A DNA stretch of 64,000 bases from Motacilla alba alba (lineage: Eukaryota > Chordata > Aves > Passeriformes > Motacillidae): contig NC_052046.1 of the NCBI RefSeq assembly GCF_015832195.1, positions 41,302,473 to 41,366,472 on the forward strand, given 5' to 3'. The translations under genes and the position numbers were made by a program. Numbering within the stretch: position 1 is the first letter of the stretch; each line of letters starts with the position of its first letter. Shown here in pieces: positions 20,777-32,560 of the stretch. The notes below the pieces were generated by a model. It made no database searches. It was not told the DNA's origin and worked only from the letters and a program-made list of their open reading frames with translations.

Positions 20777-22231
20777 TGTTGGTTTGCAGTGTCATACATG
20801 TGACATTGTCTTGACTTGGCACAGCCTGGTTTTCAGTAGCTAGGGAAGTAGGAAATAGGAAGTTTTCAGTAGCCACAGAAGAAGCAGCTTCTGTGAGAAG
20901 CTGCTGGAAGCTTCCACCATGTCCGACAGAGCCAGTCCCTGATGGCTCTGAAGATGGACATGCTTCTGAGCCAAGTAGAGGGGTTGGTATCGCCTCTGTT
21001 TTGACATATTTAAGAAGAAAATCAAAACAGTGCAAGTACGGTTTTTTCCAGGGACGGTGAGGCGCCACTGTCAGCATCATCCTGGCACAGCCTGCAGCGA
21101 TGTACCACTGTGGCTGCCACTGTCTTGGCACAGCCCGTGGCGGGCCTGGCCTGCCTAGCCACTCCTGGCCAACAGTGCCACAGGTAGAAGGGCAGGGGTG
21201 GTGGTGGTGGTTTCTCCTTCCTGACGCCCCGCATGAAGAGAGGCGTTATGTAGCGCTGTGGTGGCTGCCACCCCACACAGGCAGCAGGGGCACATGGCCG
21301 ATAGTGCAAAGGTGGCAGGCAACTCAGAGCCTTGACGAGATGGACCTCTTGGCTCTGTGGGATTCTGCAGGAATCTTTGAACTGGTGAAACTTGTTGGCA
21401 ATATAATCTTCAAACAGCAGTTTTTCTTCTGGCCAGAGAAGAGGAGGAAGTTAAGACATGTGAGAGAAAATATGGTGACACCAAGGTCAGTGGAAAAAAA
21501 AAGAGACGGGGAGAAGGTGCTCCTGGCATCAGAGACAAGATTCCTCTGCAAGCTGTAGTGAGGACTATGATGAAACAAATTGTCCCTCTGTAATACATGA
21601 AGATGGAGATGCAGAGATCCACTCACAGTCCATAGGAAAAATGCTCACGCTGGAGCAGGTGGATGCTAGAGAAAGCTGTGATCCAGTGGGAGATCTGAAT
21701 AGAGAGAGAAGGGCCACTGCTTCCAGAGATAAAGACAGGACCCTTGCTTCCGAACTAGAGCAGCCTATCCTTAAAAGGCTGAACTCAGTGGACGAGTGAC
21801 TCATGGCACAACAGTTATGGCATAACTGTTTGGCCCCATCCCTGTGAAAGGGACCCATGGCATAGCAGAGGAAAGATTCCTCTCCCTGAGCGAACGGAAA
21901 AAGATCTTGAATAATGAACTGACCAAAGCCCCCATGCCCTGTCTCCTTGTGCTGTTTGTGGGAAGGAGGGAGGGGCTGGGGGGGGAAAAGGTGTTTTAAA
22001 GGCCTCTTTTACTTCTCATTATTCTCAGCTAACTCTGTTGATAATATATTTACCTTATATCTTTAAATCTGAACCTTTTTTTTGCCCTTAGAGCATTTTT
22101 CTCACAGTACTTATCGCAACTCATGAGCCTTACGTTATTTTTTCCCCTCTCCTCTGTACAACTGTAGCAGAAGAGGATTAGTGAATGGCTTTCATCGGTG
22201 CCTGGTGTTTGGCCAATATTAAACCACAACA
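20777..22231 (-). mobile_element. Solo LTR of the same avian ERVL-like family, minus orientation, about 1.45 kb
   Basis: Read on the minus strand the 5' end near 22231 (tgtggtttaatattggcc, then caggcaccgatgaaagcc) and the 3' end near 20777 (reverse of tgttggtttgc) correspond to the family seen at 13.9-15.0 kb. Shared landmarks on the plus strand are 'gcttctgtgagaagctg', 'ccatgtccgacagagccag', 'tgacatatttaagaag', 'acaccaaggtcagtgg', 'cgctggagcaggtggatgc' and 'aatgaactgaccaaagcccc'. About 0.4 kb in the middle (21030-21425) has no counterpart in the other copy. No clear target duplication was found. Frames in this region, up to 152 codons, are not genes. Confidence 0.8.
21030..21425. other. GC-rich segment unique to this LTR copy
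   Basis: This roughly 400-base stretch interrupts the alignment of the two family members between 'acatatttaagaagaaaatc' and the 'gccagagaagagg' region. It is GC-rich, contains a GGT triplet run (about 21198-21212) and repeated 'tggctgccac' words. It may be a subfamily-specific insert, a nested element or a captured genomic piece. Confidence 0.5.
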
Positions 22232-25200
22232 CACATCTTTAGGTATTTTTTCCTGTAAACCATGTGTTCATCAGTAACCTGTGCCTCACCTATGGCATAG
22301 CCTAGGGCATGACCCAGGAATTGAAGGGCATTGCTTTCCTTTTCTCGCTCTCTAATAGTGGACTTTCTTAACACTATCTTATCAGAGAGAAAGGGCCTTC
22401 TTGAAGCTGCACATGCTACAGGCATGCAGCTTGTGCTGTGTTTTACTGCCTACTAAAAACTCTACAGATCATCTGACTTCTCCAGCTTGCAACTTACTCC
22501 TGCCCTGCCTTTTTGCCTGCCTGTGTTTACGGGCTCTCTTGAGAGAAAGTCCTTCCTGAAGAAGAAAGAGATGTATTAGATTTTCTGTTCTGAAGAACCA
22601 CTACTACAAGCTTGTGTGTGGGCTCACATTGCTTCTGCCTCTCTGTTTACCTTTCTCATCACCAACTGTGTATCAGTATGTGTCTATTAAAAAACAGGTA
22701 CAAGATGCAGTTTAGAGAGTGTGAAGGGGGCATGGCTTTGAGGAGGGACATTGGACACAGGGCTGACCTTTAAAATCTGTGTGAACTTGATCAATAATTA
22801 TGTTTAAATTAAAAAATAACCAAGTTGTATCAGTTTCCCCATGGCTTTTTGTCTGAAGTAAAAAAGCTGAATTCTCCAACTGGAGAGTCGAGGGGAGAGC
22901 AGGAGCCAGAAGCAAACACCACTTTCTGAACCAGAGGAGTTGTGATCAGCATGGAGCTTGGCTTAGACTTCTGAGGCAGTCTCTCCTGTGTTTCTGATGC
23001 CAATAATCTAAAAATACTGTATCTTCCAAAGCCACAAGCAACCATGACGTGAGCACAGCTGCTACATAGAGCAAAGATGGAAGGCACTAATGAGCTGAAA
23101 ATTGCCACTTTCCAAGCATGTGTTTGTAAGCCAAGCTGATGCGTGTCTGACTGCAAAAAATTTTTTGTGCATTTCACTAGTCATTTCAACAGCATCATGA
23201 TTACAGAGAAAGCGAAGCTGATGACAGGAATTAAGTCTGGGACAAAGATGTGTATCTGTTTAAGAGGGAACACTTGGCAGGACATAAGGGTGTGCAAAGG
23301 GAGAGGGTGAAAGATGAGAAAACTTAAGTCTGTAAGAAAACTTTTCCACCTCTTCCAGAAGTGCTGGATATTGTATGGCTATTTATTTTTTCTGTCAGCT
23401 AACTGAAGACTCCACAGACGGACGCTGAGTTGTTCATAGCCCTGAAGCAGAGCCCCTGGAGATCCTCACCCTGAGCTGTAAAACTGCAGCTGTGGAGGAG
23501 TTGTCCTGTGAGGAGCACAGCTAATAAAAATCAGTTTTATGTGGTGCAATGTGCTACATCCCCTTTGCCCTATCCCACCACATCACATCCTCTTCCAGGA
23601 GGTGAAACTCCTACCCCTGATGGAAGCCCTGCTCTCAGCTTGGGCAGAGGACAGTGCATGGCCAGGAGGTCTCTTGAGCATTTTGTCCACAACTGCAAGT
23701 GATGGCTGGTGCCCGTCTCTGCAGCCTCACTGTCAGCCTCCTTCCTCTGCCTGTGTGAAACACATCTCTGAACTCTGCTGCATTCACTCAGATTTCATAA
23801 CAGGCTATTAAGGAATGGGAAAAGAGAGGAACTAACACCATTGTTACAGTTGAAACAATATGGTTTCAGTTCAGTTTCCCGAGGGAAACCAGGCTATGTA
23901 TACAGAAGCAGTGCCTGCGTAGCTAAAATAAGAGGCTGTGCAAGGAGCGGTCAGCTGCAGTGTCCCTGTGAGGCTATCCATTGCTGTGCAGGCATGGCCT
24001 CCTGTGGCCAGGACACAATGTAATTCTCCATCCCCACTACCATTTTGACCATGTCTTTTGTTAAGTGGTTTTGCTTCTAGTAACATTTAGGTTAATTTTC
24101 CCCTGGTTAAAATGTCACTGAGCACTTGACGCTTGTCATCATTGGGTTCTTGTATTGGGTTACTTCACACACTCTTCAAATAAGTAAAAAAAAATTACTC
24201 TGTCTGATTAGCTGATAGAGGAATATAAATTCACTTGACCTGATAGACGTCTGTAATTTTTTTTTAATGTTATATGAGGTATTCCTATTTATTCTTCAAA
24301 GTTACAAAAAGCTAAGGCTACATGAGAGAAACAAGGCAAGTTCTAGGAACACAGACTGTTCTAGGCCAATTTTATTCTCAAAAAAAGTCTTGTCCTGTCT
24401 CTTTCACATCTCTTCAGGAGGTTTTGAGCCATCCCTCTATTTTGGCAGACTTTTCCTACTTTCCTTTTTTTATACTTACCTGCCTCACAGACTCTCAATC
24501 TGTAATATTGAATTGATTGTCTCATTGTCTGTTTTCTCTTTCTCAGGGATGTGGCTATTCCAAACAAGACATTTGATTTCCTCAACTCTTAAAATCCCAC
24601 ACATTCATCACAACATTATTATCTGTGACTGGCAAGCAGGAGTTTAGACCAGCCCTTTCCACTGCAGCTTTGCTGCTGCAAAATATTATGTTCTCATATT
24701 GCAGCTTAGATGACTTCAGTCTTTGTAATACCAAACCACTTCTTTCTTTCCTGTCTTTCTTACAAAATATAGGTGACTTCTTGTCACTGTCAAGGTTTTT
24801 TACATACCAGTCTCTACTTCTCTCTTATCAATAAGGTGATTGATACTCCAGAGTAGTTCACAGTTCCAGAATTTCCTCCACCTCATTTTCAGGTGAACAT
24901 CTTCGGACTTTCTCTCTGGTTGCCCCTTACACTCTGAAGGAACAACAAATTACATTAGTGAGATTTACTATCAGCTGGCTCACATGACAGATGCATCTGT
25001 GTCACTGCCTTATTGTGCTCTATCAGGTCTCAAAAAAAGCTGTTATTTCACTCCATGTTTGCACAGAGTGCAGCACTCTTCGACTTCCCAACAATATAAA
25101 TGTAGCTTGAAACAGAAGGAAATTACATGTCCTGAAGCCACTGGTGCCCACAAACACTGGTGCTCTCATGTTTACTGTGGGAAGAACAAAACTGAGCATT

Positions 25201-26223
25201 TTCACTTCTGGGTAGGAATTATTATTTCATGAATTCAGGTCTGCACTGGGACAAGACATTACTCAAATCATTAACCTTCAAGTCCTAAGGCATTTTATGC
25301 AGGCTTAAAGCTGAGTGTCTTTTTAAAAGGTTTCAGGAATGTGCCTGTGATCTTTAAAATTGTCATTTTACTTCAGTCTTCATGAAACCTGTGCACACAG
25401 AAAAAACTCCTCTCACTTAGAGTTAATTCCAACAGTAGATGATGTCTTTTCAAATATTACTGCAAAGGTTAAAGGAGACCTTAGGACCAATGCAAATTGA
25501 ACCAAGAGTATATGTGAAAAGGAAGCAAGTTTCTTTTGTCAACAAGAGAAAAGATTTTTTTTCATTTGGTTGAGTTTTTTCATAGTTTTGTTGTAATAAA
25601 AGCCTTTACATGCATGTCGTCTCTTCATTGGGGAAAAAAAAAAGCATGAGGATTCCTTGTGATGTAAGTTAGGAGGGAGCTATGAATATAAAGACTGAAT
25701 CTGCCCTACATGAGTAATTTTATTTCTCTAAATGTCAACCTTTCCTATCAGAAAATGTCTACATTTTTGAGGCACTATGGCCAAGAAAGAATGAGCTGCT
25801 GCAGGAGCACCAGGTAGTATTACTGTTAAGAAGTTTCTGACAAATCAGAACCTCTAAGAGCACAGAAAAGGAAAGATGAATATACCACCATTACATTAAT
25901 AACAAAGCTATGATTTCATGGACAGCCCAGTGGGAGGAAAGAGAGACTACCAGATAACTGGCAAAGGGGGTAAAGAAAATAAGGAAAAGCAATGCATGTG
26001 TACTTTTTGCATGTGTTGCCATTGAAATGCTTAGCAACAAACTCCAAACAATCTTTTGAACATTTCAAGAACATTATGTCAACTTTTCCATCTCCCACCA
26101 CACGGTGCCTCTCCCTCCTATGTGTGTCTTTCCTCCTCCATAACACATCAGAAATACATAATCACCATTGGTATCATCTTTAGTCAACTATGGTATTAGA
26201 TCAGTTCAATCAAATGCAGATAG
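22232..26223. other. Non-coding DNA, no recognised feature
   Basis: Moderately AT-rich. The portions near 22840-23180 and 23400-24030 are GC-richer with unrelated frames of 60-126 codons on both strands, none resembling a known protein. No LTR ends or CR1 wording were found. Confidence 0.4.
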
Positions 26224-26231
26224 TGACGTCA
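26224..26231. promoter_or_regulatory. Palindromic CRE motif TGACGTCA
   Basis: A perfect full cAMP-response element (CREB/ATF site) far from any recognised promoter. Full CRE palindromes are CpG-containing and uncommon in AT-rich non-coding DNA. It could mark a distal element; no further evidence. Confidence 0.35.
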
Positions 26232-28007
26232 ACACGAAGCATTCAAATGATGACAGAAGCATTTTGCTATGCATAAAGGGGTTGGTTGTTATATCACTTT
26301 TAAATTTATAGGTTCAGTTCATCTTAAGCTAAATATCTAGTTATTTAACAGCTGTTATGAGTCAGCCAGAGAGAGGATTACTTTAAAAAATGTTGCAACA
26401 AATGCTTTAATCCTGAGCTACAATAGAAGAACAAGTCTGGTCAGGTCATGTCTAATAAAGGTTGTGCTCCAGTAGTACTTAGGAGTTTATCACTGTTCAT
26501 ACAAAACAGGAGATGGTTTGATATTGTAAATCTTGCCACCCTCATATTAACCCCAGAAATTTCAGAGATAGTTGGGATAGATTTTTTTCAGGGCATAAGA
26601 CCATGCTTAAACAGTTTCAGATAAGAAAATTTTACAAATGGATACTTAAGTGGTTTATCCTATGCAGAGTCCATATATATTTATAATTCTGTCATGACTC
26701 AAAGTTCTTGGGATTTTCCATGATGGTAAAATGTTTTTGTGTCTTCATGTCACCTCTCTTGTAAAAGTAATGGAGACATTGAGATAGAAGTCAGTGAGTT
26801 TTTGTCTGTGTCTTTACATCTAGCTAAGAGGCATAAAGAGAATGCGAAGCTGTAAAGAAATCAAAATGTCAGTTTGGAAGATATTCCAGTTTCATGGACT
26901 TCTAGTCTAATACACTGTCCTAGGGTATGCTTAATTCACCTTGACAAAGACCTGTGTACACTGCCAGGAGAATAGGCATGGAGGACAGGCATATCCAGGC
27001 ATTGTTATCCCGTTAATCCCAACTTTCAGGGGGTTATTGATGCCACCAAGACATGTTTGAGCAGAGAAGAGTAGCCATGGTATACAAAAACAGGTACGAA
27101 AATGGTGATTTTAACTACTTTCCGGACAAGGATTAATAACACAGGCGAAGCAAAGTTGGGATGGGTAGGTGCTAAATGTCTCTGAGTAATGAGGCAGCAT
27201 GTGAAAATCAGCATGCCACCCAAACTGCTGCAAGGCTGAATATCAGTCACGAATATCTGAATATCTGCAGCCCATGGCAGTATTGTCTCTGGAAAACTTT
27301 TCTGAAAAGTAGAAAATCCACAGAACCCTCCTCACATGGAATTGAAGTCCATCTGCTAGGAAATGGTTTACTCACTGCTACCAACTGGAAGGTAAATAAC
27401 TACAACTGAGTTACTGGTCCCTTTTCTAAGGATGTGGTAATCTCAGGTTGTGGGTACCTAAACAATTTCTGAAAATTACAGAGTGCACAAGTAGTCAATC
27501 ACAAATCAGAAAAAGTAAGTGCACTTGAGGCACCAAGACGAAGAGAAAGTTTCTGGGAAAGAACAGAAACTGCAGTCTCTGTGCCACTTGTTCTTAGCTT
27601 TTCCATTTGCCAGCTGGGAAACAGGATGGTAGGAACCAGCAGCTGGAAAAAATGGTTTGCATTTGGGCAATTTGTAAAAAAAAATTCTGTAATAAAGATT
27701 CAACTTGAGCTAAATGAGAGTCCAATTGATTTTTCCCCCTCTTCTTATTAGTATCCCAGTGGTGTCATAAAGACATTTCACATCAGACCTGTCAGTTTTC
27801 TGTAATGACAATAATGCTAGAAACATGAAAAAAACCCCAGAGCAAACCAGACAAACAGAAGAGCAGTGAATGGACCACAGAAAACATATACTCCTTAAGG
27901 AAGAAATCCAGGTCTGTTATTGAGTATACTGGAAAACCTTCTTGAATAAAACAGAAATTTTAGGTATGCCCCTTTAAAAAATTATAAAAATAGGGTTGTG
28001 GGATTTT
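26232..28007. other. Non-coding DNA, no recognised feature
   Basis: AT-rich DNA with only short chance frames. Confidence 0.45.
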
Positions 28008-28035
28008 TGGATGGTTTCTAATGGATGGTTTCTAA
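28008..28035. repeat. Exact 14-bp tandem duplication
   Basis: The unit tggatggtttctaa occurs twice back to back. Confidence 0.9.
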
Positions 28036-31000
28036 TTTGTTATTTCCCTTATCATTAAGAATTACGCACTGCACTCAGCCTTATTTGCAGTTTTGAAGGA
28101 TAAATTCTATTCATCTATGAAAAACCTTTTGGTGATGGAGCTTCTCAAAGATAGACAGTAGTCGCTTCCATTCACAGCAGCATGTAATATACTATTTCAT
28201 TCTTTACATTGTTGCAGAAATTATCTGCATCACGAAGAAGCAGTGAAAACATCTAAACTGGGTCTTCACTAATTTTTAAGACATTATTTTACACATGAAA
28301 GCAGGAGGAATGGGGAAGAAAATAAAATTTAAGTAGTTGTGCAAAATTGCAGAAATATACCCTTCACGTAGAATGTGTGGTTTTGTCCTTCCATGAACAG
28401 GGACAGAAATGAGAGTGAAGTTAAGTACATTGCTGCACCTAAACTAAAGACCAGCTAACTCCTGAAAGAATCTTGCAAATACACAATTTTAAGCACACCT
28501 AATCTCTATATACTCCAAATTCTAAGTCTTTCCTGCTTTTAGTCCGTTCCTTTTTAAGACAATACAGAAAAAGACGGTACCAACATTTTAAATGAGAATA
28601 TAGTTTAAAAAAATAATAAAAATCCTCAATTCTCATGGAAATTTCCATGATTTCTTCAAGAAGGGCAAAACACCATGCAATTACATGCCTGAAACATTGA
28701 TTTGGATCACACGATTTAATTAGCAAATTACACCTCTGTAGAACTTTTCACAGAATGATAGAGGAAAAGAAAGTAGGTCTTCAATTCGTCATTCTTAATT
28801 ATCTCTTTATCAGAATTGTTATTTAATGAATGCCTCTGATTAAGTTTGTTTCATTAAATTACGAGATCTGAATCATGCCATAAGACCTGTATAGACTTAT
28901 GGATTTTAAGAGGTAAGGAAGCTGGTCCAGTATGTGTCAGCTTGACATCTTATTCATATTTTTTCTAATGTGCGTATGAGTTGCTGGTTTGCTACCTTAA
29001 TAAGAACTGTACAATTGTACAATTGCTGTCTTGTCTTTGTCTTTAGCCTGGCATTATGAAATAACAGTTATTCGTATGACCCTAATTTTTAATCACTTAG
29101 GTTTACTAACAAGACTTCAGACCAAGCGATTTTCACAAAGAAGGGTTTAAAATATTTACTTTGCTTTATTTCACATAGTGTTTGGGGTGACTTTTTTGTT
29201 GTTGTTTTTCTTTATTTTTGTTTTGTTTTCTTTTTGATCGCATCTGTTTTGAATGAAGTTGCAAATTATAGAAAAACTGAAGAACAAACTAAAATAATTA
29301 CATGGTATGAACTTTTACTGTTGTGATAAGCATAATGAGATAAAGATGGTAGTTTTTTCTTTCATTAGTAGAGTAGTTTTGGCAATTTAATCTTTATCTC
29401 AGTGGAATTCTAGTTGCAGTCATATTTCTTTATCTTCCCCATTAAGCATTTAGACATTTAAAAGTTCTTTAAAGATCAACCTTAGGCAATTTGTGTCCAA
29501 GAAATGAGATGAGAAATGTTGTTGCACAGAAAATTAAGGATTTATTACACATCCCTGTAAGGCTTAGGATAAAAGTCATAAAGCCAAGGTATTCAACATA
29601 AATGTGCATCTTGAAGAGCAATTTTTAACAAGGCCCTTGATTCATTATCATCCCAATAGTTGTTCCTTTGTTGCTGTTCATGTTCATGTTCCTTTATTTC
29701 ATCAATTCCGGTACTTCTACTGTAATCAATGTAACAACAAGTAGGAGTAAAGGAAGGAGTTCTTGCTAATGAAGTTATTAAAAGAATTTTGCTTTTTCTT
29801 TCTTGAAAAGAGTTAAAATTTAGTTTTCATATTGTTCTTTTGCTGCAATAGATATTTCTTAGAATCACTAGAATTCACATATTATATTACTGGAGTTACT
29901 AGAATAACTAGGATTTACTAGATTCCTAGAATTTACAACATTATCTCTAGAATATGACCCAATGAGAGAACGATGAAACTCTTAATTACAAAATAAAATG
30001 TCTAAAATATTCCAAGTTAATTTCAAAAAGTGCAATCTTGGAAAGAAAAAAATGACAAATATTAGAAATAGCTTTCTAAATACCTCTCTTTTAACTTAAA
30101 AATAATTTTCTTACCCAAGCAAAAATATATCCCTAAATACAAGCAAACCAGATGATTCTTCATTCATAAGAAGACATTAAATCAGCTTTGTTTATAAGGT
30201 GAATTAATTTCCAGTATGGTCACTTTCAGCTACTACCAGAATATATCCCAAATTTCCCATATGAGCAAATAGATTTGTGTTCTTCTAAATGCCTTTGTAT
30301 CATTCATGCAAAATTCAATAAGACTAGCTCTAAGGGTAGAAAAAGAAGTTACAGTGACAAGGAAATTGCAAGTTACCAGAGAAAACTCCTTTCCAGTTGG
30401 AATTACTAGCTTAATCCAGCTAGTATCTATAGAGACGTTTTAATGGCTGGTAAAGTGTTTTCTATTCCACCTTGAAAATAGGCTGGTTCTGGCTGAAATT
30501 ATATTCACAAAAGGTTTTGTGACACATTTTTATGTTATATAAGCCGTTTCGATTTCCTATTTATGATTTATAGTGGTTGTGTGTTTTTCTTCCTCAGTTT
30601 AAAAGCAAAAAACATAGGAATTAATATCTAGTTCTAGGCAGAGTCAGTAATAAAATCCATAAGAAATAATTCAGGTTTAATGTCTATTCTGCTAAAGATT
30701 ATTCCATAAGAAGATTACAATTTCATATGAACGTGTTTCACAAAACAGGTGAAACTAAAACTTTCTTCAGAATTATATTGCCCCACTCAAATACTTGCTA
30801 GATTTCACTATATCCCCAGACACATAAACTCCATAGTTTCACAATACAACATGGGGCGAAGTTTTCCTTCTGCTAAGCAGGAATTTAAGCCTTCTGGGTA
30901 ATACCTCCCAAACTACTCAGAACAGGCAGGGAATTTCCCCCAGTTTTCACCATGGATTTATTATTGTAGCTCCACAACATGGAGCTGAACGACCTAAAAG

Positions 31001-31489
31001 CATGTTAATGCTGCTACAGGACACATTAAAGTCATACAACAGCATTTTCCCTGAGTGGGTGTATTCAGCTCATTTAATGAAGATTATGAGTGACTGCACC
31101 CTTTTTTTGGCTATGACACAACTCAAGGATAGAGAAATTTAATAGCATACTTTGCCTCTGGGCATATTAGTCATTTGCCCAGAGGTAAAGTGTTTCATAA
31201 TGAATTGAAAAGCCAGAAAATTGTGTCTATGTGTGTGTTTTAATATTACTCTCTTCATACTAATGAAATTTATGCAAAGCACCACAAAAGCTGATAAGTG
31301 TACACCCATAACATGACTGAAAGACACTGCAGGTTGCATTAGGGTGAGTTGTTCAATTATTTATTACATGTCAAATTTGTTTTTTTCTTTTAATTGCTTT
31401 CCTGGTATTTTGAAATTATTTCCGATGTTTAGGATGAAATTATTAACATAAAGATCAAGTTAAAAAAAAAAAAAATCACATTTTCATTC
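28036..31489. other. Long AT-rich stretch free of recognisable repeats
   Basis: About 3.4 kb in which I see no LTR, CR1, SINE or exon. It is rich in homeodomain-type TAAT words and other AT-rich motifs. Such repeat-poor AT-rich DNA sometimes contains conserved non-coding elements, but conservation cannot be judged from one sequence. A cluster of degenerate tagaat repeats lies at 29858-29955. Confidence 0.4.
29858..29955. repeat. Degenerate ACTAGAATT-type repeat cluster
   Basis: At least six imperfect copies of a core like 'actagaatt' or 'ctagaattta' occur within 100 bases, partly in inverted form because CTAG is self-complementary. Confidence 0.7.
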
Positions 31490-32560
31490 CTGCTGCACTG
31501 TGTGCCTTGCCCAATGAAGATGGCAAAGGCAGGAATGTCCCAAAACATCTGTAGGCAGAAATTTTGCCCTTTTTACATCTTTAAAAATATATAAGCAAGC
31601 TAGATGTGAGTACAAGTGAGGGGGAAGCAGGGAAAGGACATGGTGATTCAGAGGACTGGCAGTGGAATAAAGAATATGTGGGAAAAGAGTTTTGCTTGCA
31701 GGCATAAGGATGAGTGCTGGCATGGCCGACCTGCTTACTCACCTTTGGAGCCCAGAGCCCTGAGGTTTGCTCCATGTGCCTTATGGGTGTTGGGCTTGGC
31801 TATGTGTGATGTGACACCATGACCACTGCTGAGCCTGCCCTGATCCTTACCCACGGAACACCGAGGTGACATTGATGGTGAGCACCAGAAATCTGAGTTT
31901 CCCAGCTTCTTGGACTTAGCGTAGCTGTCTACATTTTTGTACGGTCAGCCTGGTGCCAGGGAGGAATGCGTACCTGCCTTGGTACCCATTCTAGCTGAGG
32001 CTGGAAATCAGCTGAGGGTCCAAAAAGCCAAGAGTGGCCAGAAGACCTTCAATCCTTCACATGAAAGGAAATTTTCCCATTCTACTTAAGCATATGTGAT
32101 AGCAGTGCTCCTTAAAATCCTCTGAAGAACAGATCTTGGGAGTCCCATGTGCCTGGTGAGCCTCCAAGTCTTCCTATGGAAATAGAGGCTCATTTGGGGT
32201 TTTTGCTGGGGGCTTGAGGAATGGGAGATGGCTCCCTTCAGCTGGAATGCCTCCCCCACTGGAGGATTACTCACAGCGTCTGGGTGCCAGCCAGGAGCCG
32301 GATGGCAGGCTGCTGCCTCACAGGTCTAGGTCTCCTCCTGCAAGTACAGATCTGTGAAAGCTGGCACATTCCCTTCTCTTGCAAACAGCAATCTCCAAGC
32401 TGGGCTGCCAAGCATGCTGGAGAATCTCCACCACTTCACCCCACCTTCAGGTGAGGCCATCTGATACATGGTCAGGGACAAGCTCACAGGATGTCTTGTG
32501 TGGCCATCAGTTGGCTGTGACTAGGGAAAGAGAAAAATGGAGAAAATACAAAAGTCCATA
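31490..32560. other. GC-richer block of unknown nature
   Basis: About 1.1 kb of more balanced composition within AT-rich surroundings, with several short frames on both strands (60-79 codons) and none recognised. It may be an old unclassified LTR or a decayed retroposon. No termini, poly(A) tail or target duplication could be found. Confidence 0.3.

Noticed and set aside
21100..21558. A 152-codon plus-strand frame
   Set aside because: It lies within the LTR at 20.8-22.2 kb, mostly in its GC-rich insert; no known domain.
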